From Romanomermis culicivorax (taxonomy: Eukaryota > Nematoda > Enoplea > Mermithida > Mermithidae): DNA of 64,000 nucleotides. The DNA lies in assembly GCA_963922205.1 (NCBI GenBank), contig CAWUHX010000412.1, positions 1-64,000 of the forward strand, written 5' to 3'. The notes beneath the pieces are model-generated. The model worked only from the letters and a program-made list of their open reading frames with translations, was not told the DNA's origin and searched no databases. The position numbers and the translations under genes are program-made. Position 1 is the stretch's first letter, and every line of letters begins with the position of its first letter. Positions 35,726 to 48,300 of the stretch are shown here, one piece after another.

Positions 35726-37340
35726 TCTAAATTTAAAATTTTTTAAATTTATAACTTTTAAAATTTAGAATTTTTGAAATTTAAAATTTTTTAAATTTAA
35801 AAATTTTAAAGTTAAAGAAAAACTCAATTTTTAAAAATTTCAATATAAAATTCTTCAAAAAATTTTAGTTTTAATTTTTTTTCAAAATTTTTAGATTTAA
35901 ATTTTTCCAAAATTTTTAAATTTAAATCATTTCAAAATTTTAATTTTAAATTTTGTTTCTGCTTAATTTTTCCTTTAAAAATCTCGGAATTAAACAAGAA
36001 AATTCTGAAATTAAATTTTAAAATTCTGTTCTTTCTAGTTTAAAAATTCACGTTTTGAAACCTCGAATGTTATATTTTAAAATTCGGCTAAATTTTTTAA
36101 TCTTAAAAATAATGTTTTAATTTTTAAATTCGATTTTTTATTTAATTTTTAACTTTTTAATTTTTAATTTTTAATTTTTTTAAGTGTTAAGTATTTTAAT
36201 TTCAATTGAATTAAATTTTCCAATTTAATTTTTTTTTGAATTTATAATTTTTTACTTTTTAAAATTTTAATTTTTAATTTTTTCAAATTTTCGTCTTTTA
36301 ATTTCTCATAATTTGAATTTTTTCTGTTTTTTTCTCATTTTTTGAACTTTGTATTTTTCAATTATAAATTTTTAATTTTCAATTTTAATTTAAAAATATC
36401 GAAATTGGAAAAAAATTCCTCGGATGAAATTTTAAAATTCTATTGTTTTTTCAGTTCATCAATCCATTTTTAGAAAACCTAGAATGTTATGTTTTAAAAG
36501 TTGATTTTAATTTTTGAACTGGAAAATTAGGATTTCAGGCTCAAATTAAATTTAAAATCTCGAATTTTCCTTAATTTTCCGAATAACTTTTTTAATTTTC
36601 AAATTTTTAAATTTTCAATTTTTTTAATTTTCAATTTTTTTAAATTTTTAATTTTTAATTTTTCAAATTTTGAATTTTTAATTTTGAATTTTTAATTTTT
36701 CAAATTTTTAATTTTTAATTTTTCGAATTTTTAATTTTTAATTTTTAAAATTTTTAATTTTTAATTTTTAAAATTTTTAATTTTTAATTTTTAATTTTTC
36801 AAATTTTGAATTTTGAATTTTTCAAATTTTGAATTTTGAATTTTTCAAATTTTGGATTTTGAATTTTTTTAATTTGTAATTTTGAATTTTTCAAATTTTC
36901 CATTTTCGATTTCAAACTTTCAATTTCAAATTTTCAATTATAAAATTATCAATTTCAAATTTTCAATTTCAAATTTTCAATTAAAAAATTTTCAATTTCA
37001 AATTTTCAATTTCAAGTTGAAAATTTCAAATTTTCAATTTCAAATTTTCAATTTCAAATTTTCAATTTCAAATTTTCAATTTCAAATTTTCAATTTCAAA
37101 TTTTCAATTTCAAATTTTCAATTTCAAATTTTCAATTTTAAATTTTCAATTTCAAATTTTCAATTTCAAATTTTCAATTTTAAATTTTAAATTCTAAATT
37201 TTCAATTTCAAATTTTCAATTTCAAATTTTCAATTTCAAATTTTCAATTTCAAATTTTCAATTATTAAATTTTCAATTTCAAGTTTTAAATTTTAAATTT
37301 TCAATTTTAAATTTTCAATTTCAAATTTTCAAGTTGAAAT
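35726..37340. repeat. AT-rich spacer ending in a 14-bp tandem repeat
   Basis: 35726-36600 is degenerate AAATTTTTAAATTT. 36600-36890 is TTTTTAATTTTTAA/GAATTTTTCAAATT. 36890-37340 is an array of about 30 copies of TTTTCAATTTCAAA with few changes. The 102-codon NFQFQIF-type frame there is repeat-derived. No gene seen. Confidence 0.85.
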
Positions 37341-37478
37341 TTTTTTATTTTTTCCACATTAATTATCAAATTTGCATAATTTTTATGTAAATAATCGTTG
37401 CTGACGTCATTATCGATTGATTTTTTTTTAATTCATGTTCTACGTATCAAATTACAATTACAAAAAATTTGCATATTT

Positions 37479-38809
37479 TCAAAAATTATCGTAATGAAAA
37501 TCTTCGTCTTCCTGTTGATCGATTGTCCTTTTTCCGAATCTGAAAAGTAGGTTATACTGTAGCGAAATTAAAACATACAGTAATCGAGAATTTTTTCAAG
37601 GTATAGATTACTGTAGCTTTTTGTAAACCAGGATAGTATACTGTAGCTGAAAATTCTAGGATACTGTAGAATTCATAAGTCGACGAAAGTTTCATGTATT
37701 ACTGTAATATGTAATTGTACAAAAATGTGGATTACTGTATATTTGTAGAATGATGTGTGAACCTAATTTGCATAATTTCATGCTGTAGGATACTACCTTA
37801 TCTCCCTGATACTGATAAATTTTTGGATAGTGTAAACCTAATTTGCATAATTTCATACTGTAGGATAGTACCTTATCTCCCTGATACTGATAAATTTTTG
37901 GATAGTGTAAACCTAATTTGCATAATTTCATACTGTAGGATATTACTTTATCTCCCTGATACTGACAAATTTTGGATAGTGTAAACCTAATTTGCATAAT
38001 TTCATACTGTAGGATACTACCTTATCTCCCTGATACTGACAAATTTTTGGATAGTGTAAACCTAACTTACATAATATCATACTGTAGGATACCTTTTTTC
38101 ACAGATACTGACAAATTTTGGATAGTGTAAACCTAATTTACATAATTTCATACTGTAGGATACTACCTTATCTCCCTAATACTGATAAATTTTTGGATAG
38201 TGTAAACCTAATTTGCATAATTTCATACTGTAGGATACTTTATCTCCCAGTTACAGGCCATTTTTGGATTGTGTAAACCTAATTTGCATAATTTTATACT
38301 GTAGGATATTACTTTATCTCCCTGATACTGACAAATTTTGGACAGTGTAAACCTAATTTGCATAATTTCATACTGTAGGATAGCTTATTTCACAGATGCA
38401 GATCATTTTTGGATTGTGTAAACCTAATTTGCATAATTTCATACTGTAGGATACTACCTTATCTCCCTGATAGTGACAAATTTTTGGATAGTGTAAACCT
38501 AATTTGCATAATTTCATACTGTAACCTGATCATTACCTCGGTTTCCTAATACTGGCCAATTCTTGCGTTATAATATCCCAATAAATTTTATCGGCCAATT
38601 TGTATCTGTTGCTCAGGCGATTCCTAAATAAAATTTTTTGGATAAATAACATTAATTAATTAATTAATTAGATTAATTAGTGCCTAATTAGCATACCTAA
38701 GATAACGCGGATGAGTGGGCGTATTAAATTGCGTATGCCACCGTTTCGAAGATGATACGACCATGGAAATTAGGATAGAAATTTGCATAAATAAAATTAT
38801 AATCCTCAT
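37479..38809 (-). CDS. NPY/NPF-family RFamide neuropeptide precursor
   Basis: Three short exons, 38697-38809, 38537-38623 and 37479-37539, with GT-AG introns and matching phases (113+87+61 bases), give an 86-residue precursor ending in TGA. Residues 1-21 form a signal peptide (MRIIILFMQISILISMVVSS, then S), followed by Lys-Arg (22-23). The predicted mature peptide is residues 24-68, about 45 residues, starting WHTQFNTPTHP and ending DIITQELASIRKPRF. Next come Gly69 (amide donor), Lys70-Arg71 (cleavage site) and an acidic tail (TIDQQEDEDFHYDNF). Intron 2 splits the penultimate Arg codon as AG|A, the intron position conserved in NPY and NPF genes. The C-terminal KPRFamide also recalls C. elegans FLP-33 (ends QKPRF, from memory). 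The YY pair of classical NPF is absent; YW lies further upstream. It would act as a secreted amidated peptide on a GPCR. The ATG is preceded by TTTTTTTTAAG, a possible splice-leader acceptor. Confidence 0.85.
37745..38530. repeat. 75-bp minisatellite in neuropeptide intron 2
   Basis: About ten units of GTGTAAACCTAATTTGCATA, ATTTCATACTGTAGGATACT, ACCTTATCTCCCTGATACTG, with spacing of 74-75 bases. The array ends about 10 bases from the donor of exon 2. Confidence 0.93.
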
Positions 38810-38829
38810 GATAACTTCCTTAAAAAAAA

Positions 38830-39960
38830 TTTGCATAATTGATAAGCAAAAAGTTGCAGGAATCGGAATCGGTTTAAATATCTACAGTAGGACAAAATTT
38901 CCAAATGGAGCCTGATTATCATCAAACAAAATTTGCATAATTAACATGGAAAATTTTGGACAATTTCAGGAATCGGAATCGGTTTAATGATCTACAGTAA
39001 GACAAAATTTCCAAATGGAACCTGATTATCATTGAACAAAATTTCCATAATTAAAATGCAAAATTTTGGACAATTTCAGGAGTCGGAATTGGGTTTAAAT
39101 ACTTACAGTATGACAAATTTTTCGATAGAGCCTGATTATGATCCAAAAAAATTTGCATAATTAAAATGCAAAATTTTGGACAATTTCAGGAATCGGAATC
39201 GGTTTTGATATCTACAGTAGGACAAAATTTCCAAATGGAACCTGATTATCATCAAAAAAAATTTGCATAATTAAAATACAAAATTTTGGACAATTTCAGG
39301 AATCGGAATCGGTTTAATGATCTACAGTAAGACAAATTTTTTTGATGGAACCTGATTATCATCAAAAAAAAATTTGCATAATTAAAATGCAAAATTTTGG
39401 ACAATTTCAGTAATCGGAATCGGTTTAAATATCTACAGTAAGACAAAATTTTCGATGGAGCCTGATTATCAAATGTGGAAAAAATCAGACAAAACAGAAA
39501 AGATAATGATTCTTCTTTCTAGAAGAAAAACAACTGCTGTTTGAAGAAAGGAGAATAATTTGCATACTTAATATGCAAAATTTTGCAGGAATCGGAATCG
39601 GTTTAAATTTCTACAGTAAGACAAAATTTTTCGGTTGGAGCCTGATTATCAAATGTGGAAAAAATCAGACAAAACAGAAAATCTAGAAGAAAAACAACTG
39701 CTGCTTGAAGAAAGGAGAATAATTTGCATAATTAATATGCAAAATTTTGGATAATTTAATATGAAAAAATTTGCAGGAATCGGAATCGGTTTAAATATCT
39801 ACAGTAAGACAAAATTTTTCGAATGCAGCCTGATTATCAAATGTGGAAAAACGCAGACAAAACAGGAAAAATATGCAAATGATGCATGAAGAAGAATGAT
39901 TCTTGGAGAAAAACAACTGCTCAAGCTTCAAGAAAAGAGAAGAATAATTTATGTTGATCA
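38830..39960. repeat. 110-bp tandem repeat upstream of the neuropeptide gene
   Basis: Units of GGAATCGGAATCGGTTTAAA, CTACAGTAAGACAAAATTT, GGAGCCTGATTATCAT and AATTTGCATAATTAAAATGC, starting near 38862, 38971, 39080, 39190 and 39301, then two longer units with a CAACTGCTG-containing insert (39480-39900). They occupy the likely promoter of the neuropeptide gene. Confidence 0.88.
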
Positions 39961-40129
39961 TAATCAAGATTAAGATTAGCACGCCATAACAACAATTATG
40001 TAGAGGAAAATCATTTTGATTGCGGCAATTAATGGCCTGCGGCTTGGCGAAAAATAGGAAAAAACTGGCAGTTTTATATGGTAATTTCTATACAGTAAGA
40101 AAAAAAATTGAATTCTAGCCATAATGATT

Positions 40130-43100
40130 TGCATATTTTTGAGCAAAAAAAGGATGAAATTCTAAAAAAAAACAAAATTTCAGAATTTCTAGAGCGACAC
40201 TTTTACGGAATTTTAAAAACAGAATTTTAGAATTTGCAAGCAACAGTTTTTTCTGAATTTCAGAATTTCCAGAGCATCACTTTGACAGAATTCTGAAAAC
40301 AAAATTTTAGAATTTGAAAAAGGGGCAGTTTTATATGGTAATTTCTATACAGTAGGAAAAAAAATTGAATTTTAGACATAATGATTTGCATATTTTTGAA
40401 CAAAAAAAGGATGAAATTCTAAAAAAACAAAATTTTAGAATTTCTAGAGCGACACTTTTACGGAATTTTAAAAACAGAATTTTAGAATTTGCAAGCAACA
40501 GTTTTTTCTGAATTTCAGAATTTCCAGATCATCACTTTGACAGAATTTTGAAAACAAAATTTTAGAATTTGTGCCCGGACACTTAAAAGAATTCAAAAAA
40601 ATAGAATTTTAGAATTCAAAAAGAACACAGTTTTACAAAATTTATGAATACTGAATTTTAGAATTTCCTGAAGTGACAGTTTTACAGCAATTTACAGTAA
40701 TTTTAGAATTTGCAAATTGAATGTTGTACAGAATTTCTGAATTTCCAAACCGACATTTTGACAGAATTCTAAAAACAGAGTTTTAGAATTTGCAAGCAAC
40801 AGTTTTACTGAATTTCACAATTACCAGACCATCACTTTGACAGAATTTTGAAAACAAAATTTTAGAATTTGTGCCCAGACACTTGAAAGAATTCGAAAAA
40901 TAGAATTTTGGAATTCAAAAAGCAACATAGTTTTACAAAATTTATGAATACAGAATTTTAGAATTTTCTGAAGTGACAGTTTTACAGTAATTTATAGTAA
41001 TTTTAGAATTTGCAAATTGAAAGTTTTACAGAATTTCAAAATTTCCAAATCGACACTTTGACAGAATTCTAAAAACAGAATTTTAGAATTCGTTAAGTGA
41101 CTGTTTGACAACATTTTTTATTTGAAAAACCAGCAGTTTACAGAATTTTAGAATTTCGCAAGCGACACTTTTTTAGAATTTTAGAATTTGTAAATAGAAA
41201 CTTCTACAGAATTTTAGAATTTCCAAAGCAACACTTTGACAGAATTCTAAAAATAGAATTTTAGAATTGCCAAAGCAACACTTTGACAGAATTCTAAAAA
41301 CAGAATTTTAGAATTTGAAAAGCGACACTTTTACAGAATTTTAAAATTTTGCAAGCAAAAGTTTTACAGAATTTCCAAAATGACACTTTACAGAATTTTA
41401 GAATTTACAAATAGACACTTTTATAGAATTTCCGACTTTCCAAAGCAACTTTTTGACAGAATTCTAAAAACAGAATTCTAGCATTCGCAAATTGACAAAA
41501 AAAGAATTCTAGAATTTGCAAAGCGACAGTTTTACAGAATTCTTAAAACTAAATTTTAGAATTTCCGAAGCGACACTTTAACCCAATTTTAAAAATAGAA
41601 TTCTACAATTCCCAAAGTGACGCTTTTACCAAATTTTAAAATTTATGAATAGACAGTTTTACAGAATTTTAGAATTTCCAAAGCAACACTTTGACAGAAT
41701 TCTAAAAACAGAATTCTAGAATTTGCAAATTGACACAAAACAGAATTCTAGAATTTGCGAAGCTACATTTTGACAGAATTCTAAAAACTAAATTTAGAAT
41801 TTTGGAAGCGACACTTTCACACAACTCTAAAAAAAGAATTTTAGAATTTCTTAACCGACACCTTTACCAAATCTCAGAATTTGGAAATAGACAGTTCTAC
41901 AGAAATTTAGAATTTCCAAAGCAACATTTTGACAGAATTCTAAAAACAGAATTTTAGAATTTCAAAAGTGACAATTTTACAGAATTTTAGAATTCGCAAA
42001 GCGACAGTTTTACAGAACTTTAAAAAGTGGATTTTTGAATTCGCAAAGTGACATTTGCAATAAATTCTAAAAAGTGAATTTCAGAATTCACAAAGTTACA
42101 GTTTCACAGAATTTTAAAATTTGAGAAAGGGACAGTTTTACAGAATTTTAAAATTTTAAAAAAGGATAGTTTTACAGAATTTCACAGTTTCCAAAGCAAT
42201 ACTTTGACAGAATTCGAAAAACAAAAATTTAGAATTTCAAAAGCGACACTTTTTAGAGAATTTTAGAATTCGCAAAGTGATGCCGACAAAATTCTAAAAA
42301 CAGAGTTTCATCATTTGTTTCACAAAATTTATGAATACAGAATTTTAGAATTTCTGAAGCAACACTTTAATAGGATTCTACAATTTGAAAATAAACAGTT
42401 TTACAAAATCTCAGAATTTCCAAAGCGACATTTTACAAGAATTTTAGAATTTTCAAAGTGACACTTTTACAGAATTTTGTTATTTGCAAATAGACGGTTT
42501 TACAGAATTCTAGAATTCCCGAAGCAATACTTTTAGAGAAATTCAAAATTTGCAAATGAACAGTTTTACAGAATTTCAGAATTTCCAAAGCGATATTCTG
42601 ACAGAATTCTAAAAATATATTTTTAGAATTTGCAAATAGGCAGTTTCACAGAATTTCAGAATTTTCAAAGCGACATTCTGACAGAATTCTAAAAATATAT
42701 ATATTTTTTAAATATATTTTTAGAATTTGCAAATAGACAGTTTCACGGAATTTCAGAATTTCCAAAGCAACTCTTTCATAGAATTCTAAAACAGAATTTT
42801 CAAATTTGCGAAGTGACCGTTTTGGAGAATTCCAGAATTCGCAAAGCCTCACTCTGAGAGAATTCTTAGAAACAGAATTTTAGAATTTCGAAAGTGACAG
42901 TTTATAGAATTTTAGAATTTGCAAATAGACAGTTTTACAGAATTTCAAAATTTCCAAAGCAGCACTTTGACTGAATTCTAAAAATAGGATTTTAGAGTTT
43001 CCAAAGTAGTGCTTCTACAAAATTCTGAAAACAGAATTTTAAAATTTGCAATACAACACTTTTGCGGAATTCTAAAAAGTGAAAGCAAAATTTGGACTGA

Positions 43101-45240
43101 ATTCTAGAAAAAAACGATTTAGAATTCACAAATTGATACTTTTACAGAATTCTAAACCTATAATTCTGGAATTTCCACAGGAAAAGAAAACGGAACTCTG
43201 AAAACTGAATTTTTGAATTTCCGCAGCGTCATTTTGACAGAATTCTAAAAAGTGAATTTTTCAATTCTTAAAGTGATATTTGGACTGAATTCTAAAAAAA
43301 ATTTTAGAATTCACGAATTGATACTTTTACAGAATTTGGGAAACAGAATTCTAGAATTTGGAAAGCAACACTTTTACAATATTTTAGAATTTGGAAATGG
43401 ACAGTTTTACAGAATTTTAGAATTTTCAAACCAACACTTTGTCAAAATTCTGAAAAAAGAATTTAAGAATTTTTAAAGCCATATTTTGACAGAATTTTCG
43501 AATTTGCAAATGAACAGTTTTAGAGAATTTCAGAATTTTCAAAGTTTCACAGAATTTTAGAATTTGCAAATGAACAGTTTAACAGAGTTTCACAATTCTG
43601 AAAGGGGCACTTTGGAAGAATTCTAAAAGCAGAATTTTGCAATTTCCACAGTGAAAATTTGAGAAAATTCGAAATACAGAATTTTAAAATTTGCAAATTT
43701 TTATGCAATTTTAGAATTTGCAAATACAACAGTTTTACAGAATTTCACAATTCTAGAAATAGTACTTTAAAAAAATTCTAGAATTTTTAAATTTCGAAAG
43801 TGAAACTTTTACACAATTTCAGAATTTGCAAAGAAACACTTTAAGAGAATTCCAAAAACAGAATTTCGAAATTTCCAAATCAGCATTTTTAAAGAATTTT
43901 AGAATTTGCAAAATTTGACGGAATTTTAGAATTTGCAAAATTTGACAGAATTTTAGAATTTTCAAAATTTGACAAAATTTTAGAATTTGCAAAATTTCAT
44001 AGAATTTTAGAATTTGCAAAATTTCACAGAATTTTAGAATTTGCAAAACTTCACAGAATTTCACAATTCTAGAAATAGCACTTTGGAAGAATTCCAAAAA
44101 CAGAATTTCGAAATTTCTGAATCAACATTTTTTAAAGAATTTTAGAATTTACAAAATTTCACAGAATTTTAGAATTTGGAAAATAGACAGTTTAACCAAA
44201 TTCACAATTCTAGAAATAGTACTTTGGGAGAATTTTGAATACAGAATTTTTAAATTTCCAAAGTGAAACTTTTACACAATTTCAGAATTTGCAAAGAAAC
44301 ACTTTAAGAGAATTCCAAAAACAGAATTTCGAAATTTCCAAATCAACATTATTAAAGAATTTTAGAATTTGCAAAATTTGACAAAATTTTTGAATTTGCA
44401 AAACTTCACAGAATTTCACAATTCTAGAAATAGTACTTTGGAAGAATTCTAAATACAGAATTTTTAAATTTTCAAAGTAAAACTTTAACACGATTGTAGA
44501 ATTTGAACAATTTAGAAGAATTTTAGAATTTTCAAATAGACAGTTTTACAAAATTTATAATTTGAATTTATTATTTCACCCTAGAATACAGAATTTTAGA
44601 ATTTCCAAACTGACAGTGCGACAGAATTCTAAAAACAACATTTTAGAATATGCACGCTTTTACACAATTTTAAAATTTCCAAAGTGACAGTGCGACAGAA
44701 TTCTAAAAACAAAATTTTAGAATACACACATTTTTACAGAATTTTAGAATTTCCATAGTGACAGTGCGGCAGAATTCTGAAAACAAAATTCTAGAATACG
44801 CACGCTTTTACAGTATTTTAGAATTTCGAAAGTGACAGTGCGACAGAATTCTAAAAACATAATTTTAGAATACACACACTTTTACAGTATTTTAGAATTT
44901 CGAAAGTGACAGTGCGGCAGAATTCTAAAAACAAAATTTTAGAATACGCACGCTTTTACAGAATTTTAAAATTTCCAAAGTAACAGTGGGACAGAATTCT
45001 AGAAACAAAATTCTAGAATACGCACGCTTTTACAGTATTTTAGAATTTCGAAAGTGGCAGTGCGACAGAATTCTAAAAACAAAATTTTAGAATATGCACG
45101 CTTTTACACATTTTTAGAATTTCCAAAGTGGCAGTGCGATAGAATTCTAAAAACAAAATTTTAGAATATGCACGCTTTTACACAATTTTAAAAATTCCAA
45201 AGTGAAAGTGTGACAGAATTCTAAAAACAGAATTTTAGAA
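40130..45240. repeat. Five-kb AGAATTTTAGAATTT repeat field
   Basis: Diverged units combining TTTTACAGAATTTTAGAATT, TGCAAAGCGACA and GAATTCTAAAAACAGAATTT. A local 150-180 bp duplication is seen at 40080-40320 versus 40320-40560, and the last 650 bases are a tighter array of about 72 bp (GACAGTGCGACAGAATTCTA, ATACGCACGCTTTTACA). It lies between the neuropeptide gene and the 3' end of the receptor gene. No gene seen. Confidence 0.88.
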
Positions 45241-45306
45241 TACAATAAAAAAATACAAAAAAAAATCACAAAAAAAAACAAAATTTCAAAATTTATAGAA
45301 AAAAAA

Positions 45307-48300
45307 TTAGAGCATAGAATCATTTTCATTGAAATAATCATCATTATCACCATCTTGATTTTCTTGATTTTTTCTACATAATACAGTAATTTTCATTCGA
45401 TCATCGAATATCGGTGGCGGAACATCGACATTTGACGATTTGATGCTTAAAATCACGATCGATCGATGATCGGATTTCAAATCATCGGGGCTGATTTTTT
45501 TATCAAAGCTAGTCACATTTTGTTGAGAAGTGCTATTATTATTGTTATTGTTGCATGTACAAGCTTCGGTCTTTTCGACATCCGAATCAGCCATTCGCTG
45601 TCGCAACGCTTTGAAAGAATTTTGTCGGCTCGTCATCGAAGTACAACATTTGATGATGTGTGAGAAGCCTTTGCGAAAATTTTCTACAAAAAAAATTCCA
45701 TGAAACATCAAACCTACGGGTTCACTTTACACTTTCAGATGATTTAAACAAACCAAAATTGAACATTTTACAAAAATGTTTTTTGAAACATCAAACCTAC
45801 GGGTTGACTTTACACTTTCAGATGGTTTAAACAAAGAAATTTAACATTTTACAAAAATGAATTATGAAACATCAAACCTACGGGTTCACTTTAAACTTTC
45901 AGATGGTTTAAACAAACCAAAATCGAGCATTTTACAAAAATGCATTATGAAACATCAAACCTACGGGTTCACTTTACACTTTCAGATGGTTTAAACAAAC
46001 CAAAATTGAGCATTTTACAAAAATGCATTATGAAACATCAAACCTACGGGTTCACTTTACACTTTCAGATGATTTAAACAGACCAAAATTGAACATTTTA
46101 CAAAAATTCATTATGAAACATCAAACCTACGGGTTCACTTTACACTTTTAAACAGTTTAAACAAACCAAAATTGAACATTTTACAAAAATTCATATGAAA
46201 CATCAAACCTACGGGTTCACTTTACACTTTCAGATGGTTTAAACAAACCAAAATTGAACATTTTACAAAAATCCATTATGAAACATCAAACCTACGGGTT
46301 CACTTCACACTTTCAGATGATTTAAACAAACCAAAATTGAACATTTTACAAAAATGTTTTTTGAAACATCAAACCTACGGGTTGACTTTACACTTTCAGA
46401 TGGTTTAAACAAAGAAATTTAACATTTTACAAAAATGAATTATGAAACATCAAACCTACGGGTTCACTTTAAACTTTCAGATGGTTTAAACAAACCAAAA
46501 TCGAGCATTTTACAAAAATGCATTATGAAACATCAAACCTACGGGTTCACTTTACACTTTCAGATGGTTTAAACAAACCAAAATTGAGCATTTTACAAAA
46601 ATGCATTATGAAACATCAAACCTACGGGTTCACTTTACACTTTCAGATGATTTAAACAGACCAAAATTGAACATTTTACAAAAATTCATTATGAAACATC
46701 AAACCTACGGGTTCACTTTACACTTTTAAACAGTTTAAACAAACCAAAATTGAACATTTTACAAAAATTCATATGAAACATCAAACCTACGGGTTCACTT
46801 TACACTTTCAGATGGTTTAAACAAACCAAAATTGAACATTTTACAAAAATCCATTATGAAACATCAAACCTACGGGTTCACTTCACACTTTCAGATGGTT
46901 TAAAAAAACCAAAATTGAACATTTTACAAAAATGCATTATGAAACATCAAACCTAGGGGTTCACTTTACACATTCAGATGGTTTAAACAAACCAAAATTC
47001 AACATTTTACAAAAATGAATTATGAAACATCAAACCTACGGGTTCACTTTACACATACAGATGGTTTAAACAAACCAAAATTGAATATTTTACAAAAATG
47101 CATTATGAAACATCAAACCTACGGGTTCACTTCAAACTTTCAGATGGTTTAAACAAACCAAAATTGAACATTTTACAAAAATGAATTATGAAACATCAAA
47201 CCTACGGGTTCACTTCAAACTTTCAGATGGTTTAAACAAACCAAAATTGAACATTTTACAAAAATGAATTATGAAACATCAAACCTACGGGTTCACTTTA
47301 CACATTCAGATGGTTTAAACAAAGCAAAATTGAACATTTTACAAAAATGCATTTTGAAACATCAAACCTACGGGTTCACTTTAAACTTTCAGATGGTTTA
47401 AACAAAGCAAAATTGAACATTTTACAAAAATGCATTATGAAACATCAAACCTACGGGTTCACTTTACACTTTCAGATGATTTAAACATACCAAAATTGAA
47501 CATTTTACAAAAATACATTATGAAACATCAAACCTACGTGTTCACTTTACACTTTCAGATGGTTTAAACAAAGCAAAATTGAACATTTTACAAAAATGCA
47601 TTATGAAACATCAAACCTACGGGTTCACTTCAAACTTTCAGATGGTTTAAACAAAGCAAAATTGAACATTTTACAAAAATGCACTATGAAACATCAAACC
47701 TACGTGTTCACTTTACACTTTCAGATGGTTTAAACATACCAAAATTGAACATTTTACAAAATTGCATTATGAAACATCAAACCTACGGGTTCACTTTACA
47801 CTTTCAGATGGTTTAAACATACCAAAATTGAACATTTTACAAAATTGCATTATGAAACATCAAACCTACGCGTTCACTTTACACTTTCAGACGATTTAAA
47901 CTTACCAAAATTGAACATTTTACAAAAATGCATTATGAAATATCAAAGTTACGGGATCAGTTTACACTTTCAGATGGTTTAAATAAAGCAAAATTGAACA
48001 TTTTACAAAAATGCATTATGAAACATCAAACCTACGGGTTCACTTCAAACTTTCAGATGGTTTAAACAAAGCAAAATTGAACATTTTACAAAAATGCACT
48101 ATGAAACATCAAACTTACGGGTTCACTTTACACTTTCAGATGGTTTAAACATACCAAAATTGAACATTTTACAAAAATGCATTATGAAACATCAAACCTA
48201 CGGGTTCACTTTACACTTTCAGATGGTTTAAACAAACCAAAATTGAATATTTTACAAAAATGCATTATGAAACATCAAACCTACGGGTTCACTTCAAACT

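Noticed and set aside
36882..37190. 102-codon Phe/Asn/Gln frame
   Set aside because: 14-bp repeat TTTTCAATTTCAAA read in one frame; low complexity, no start context.
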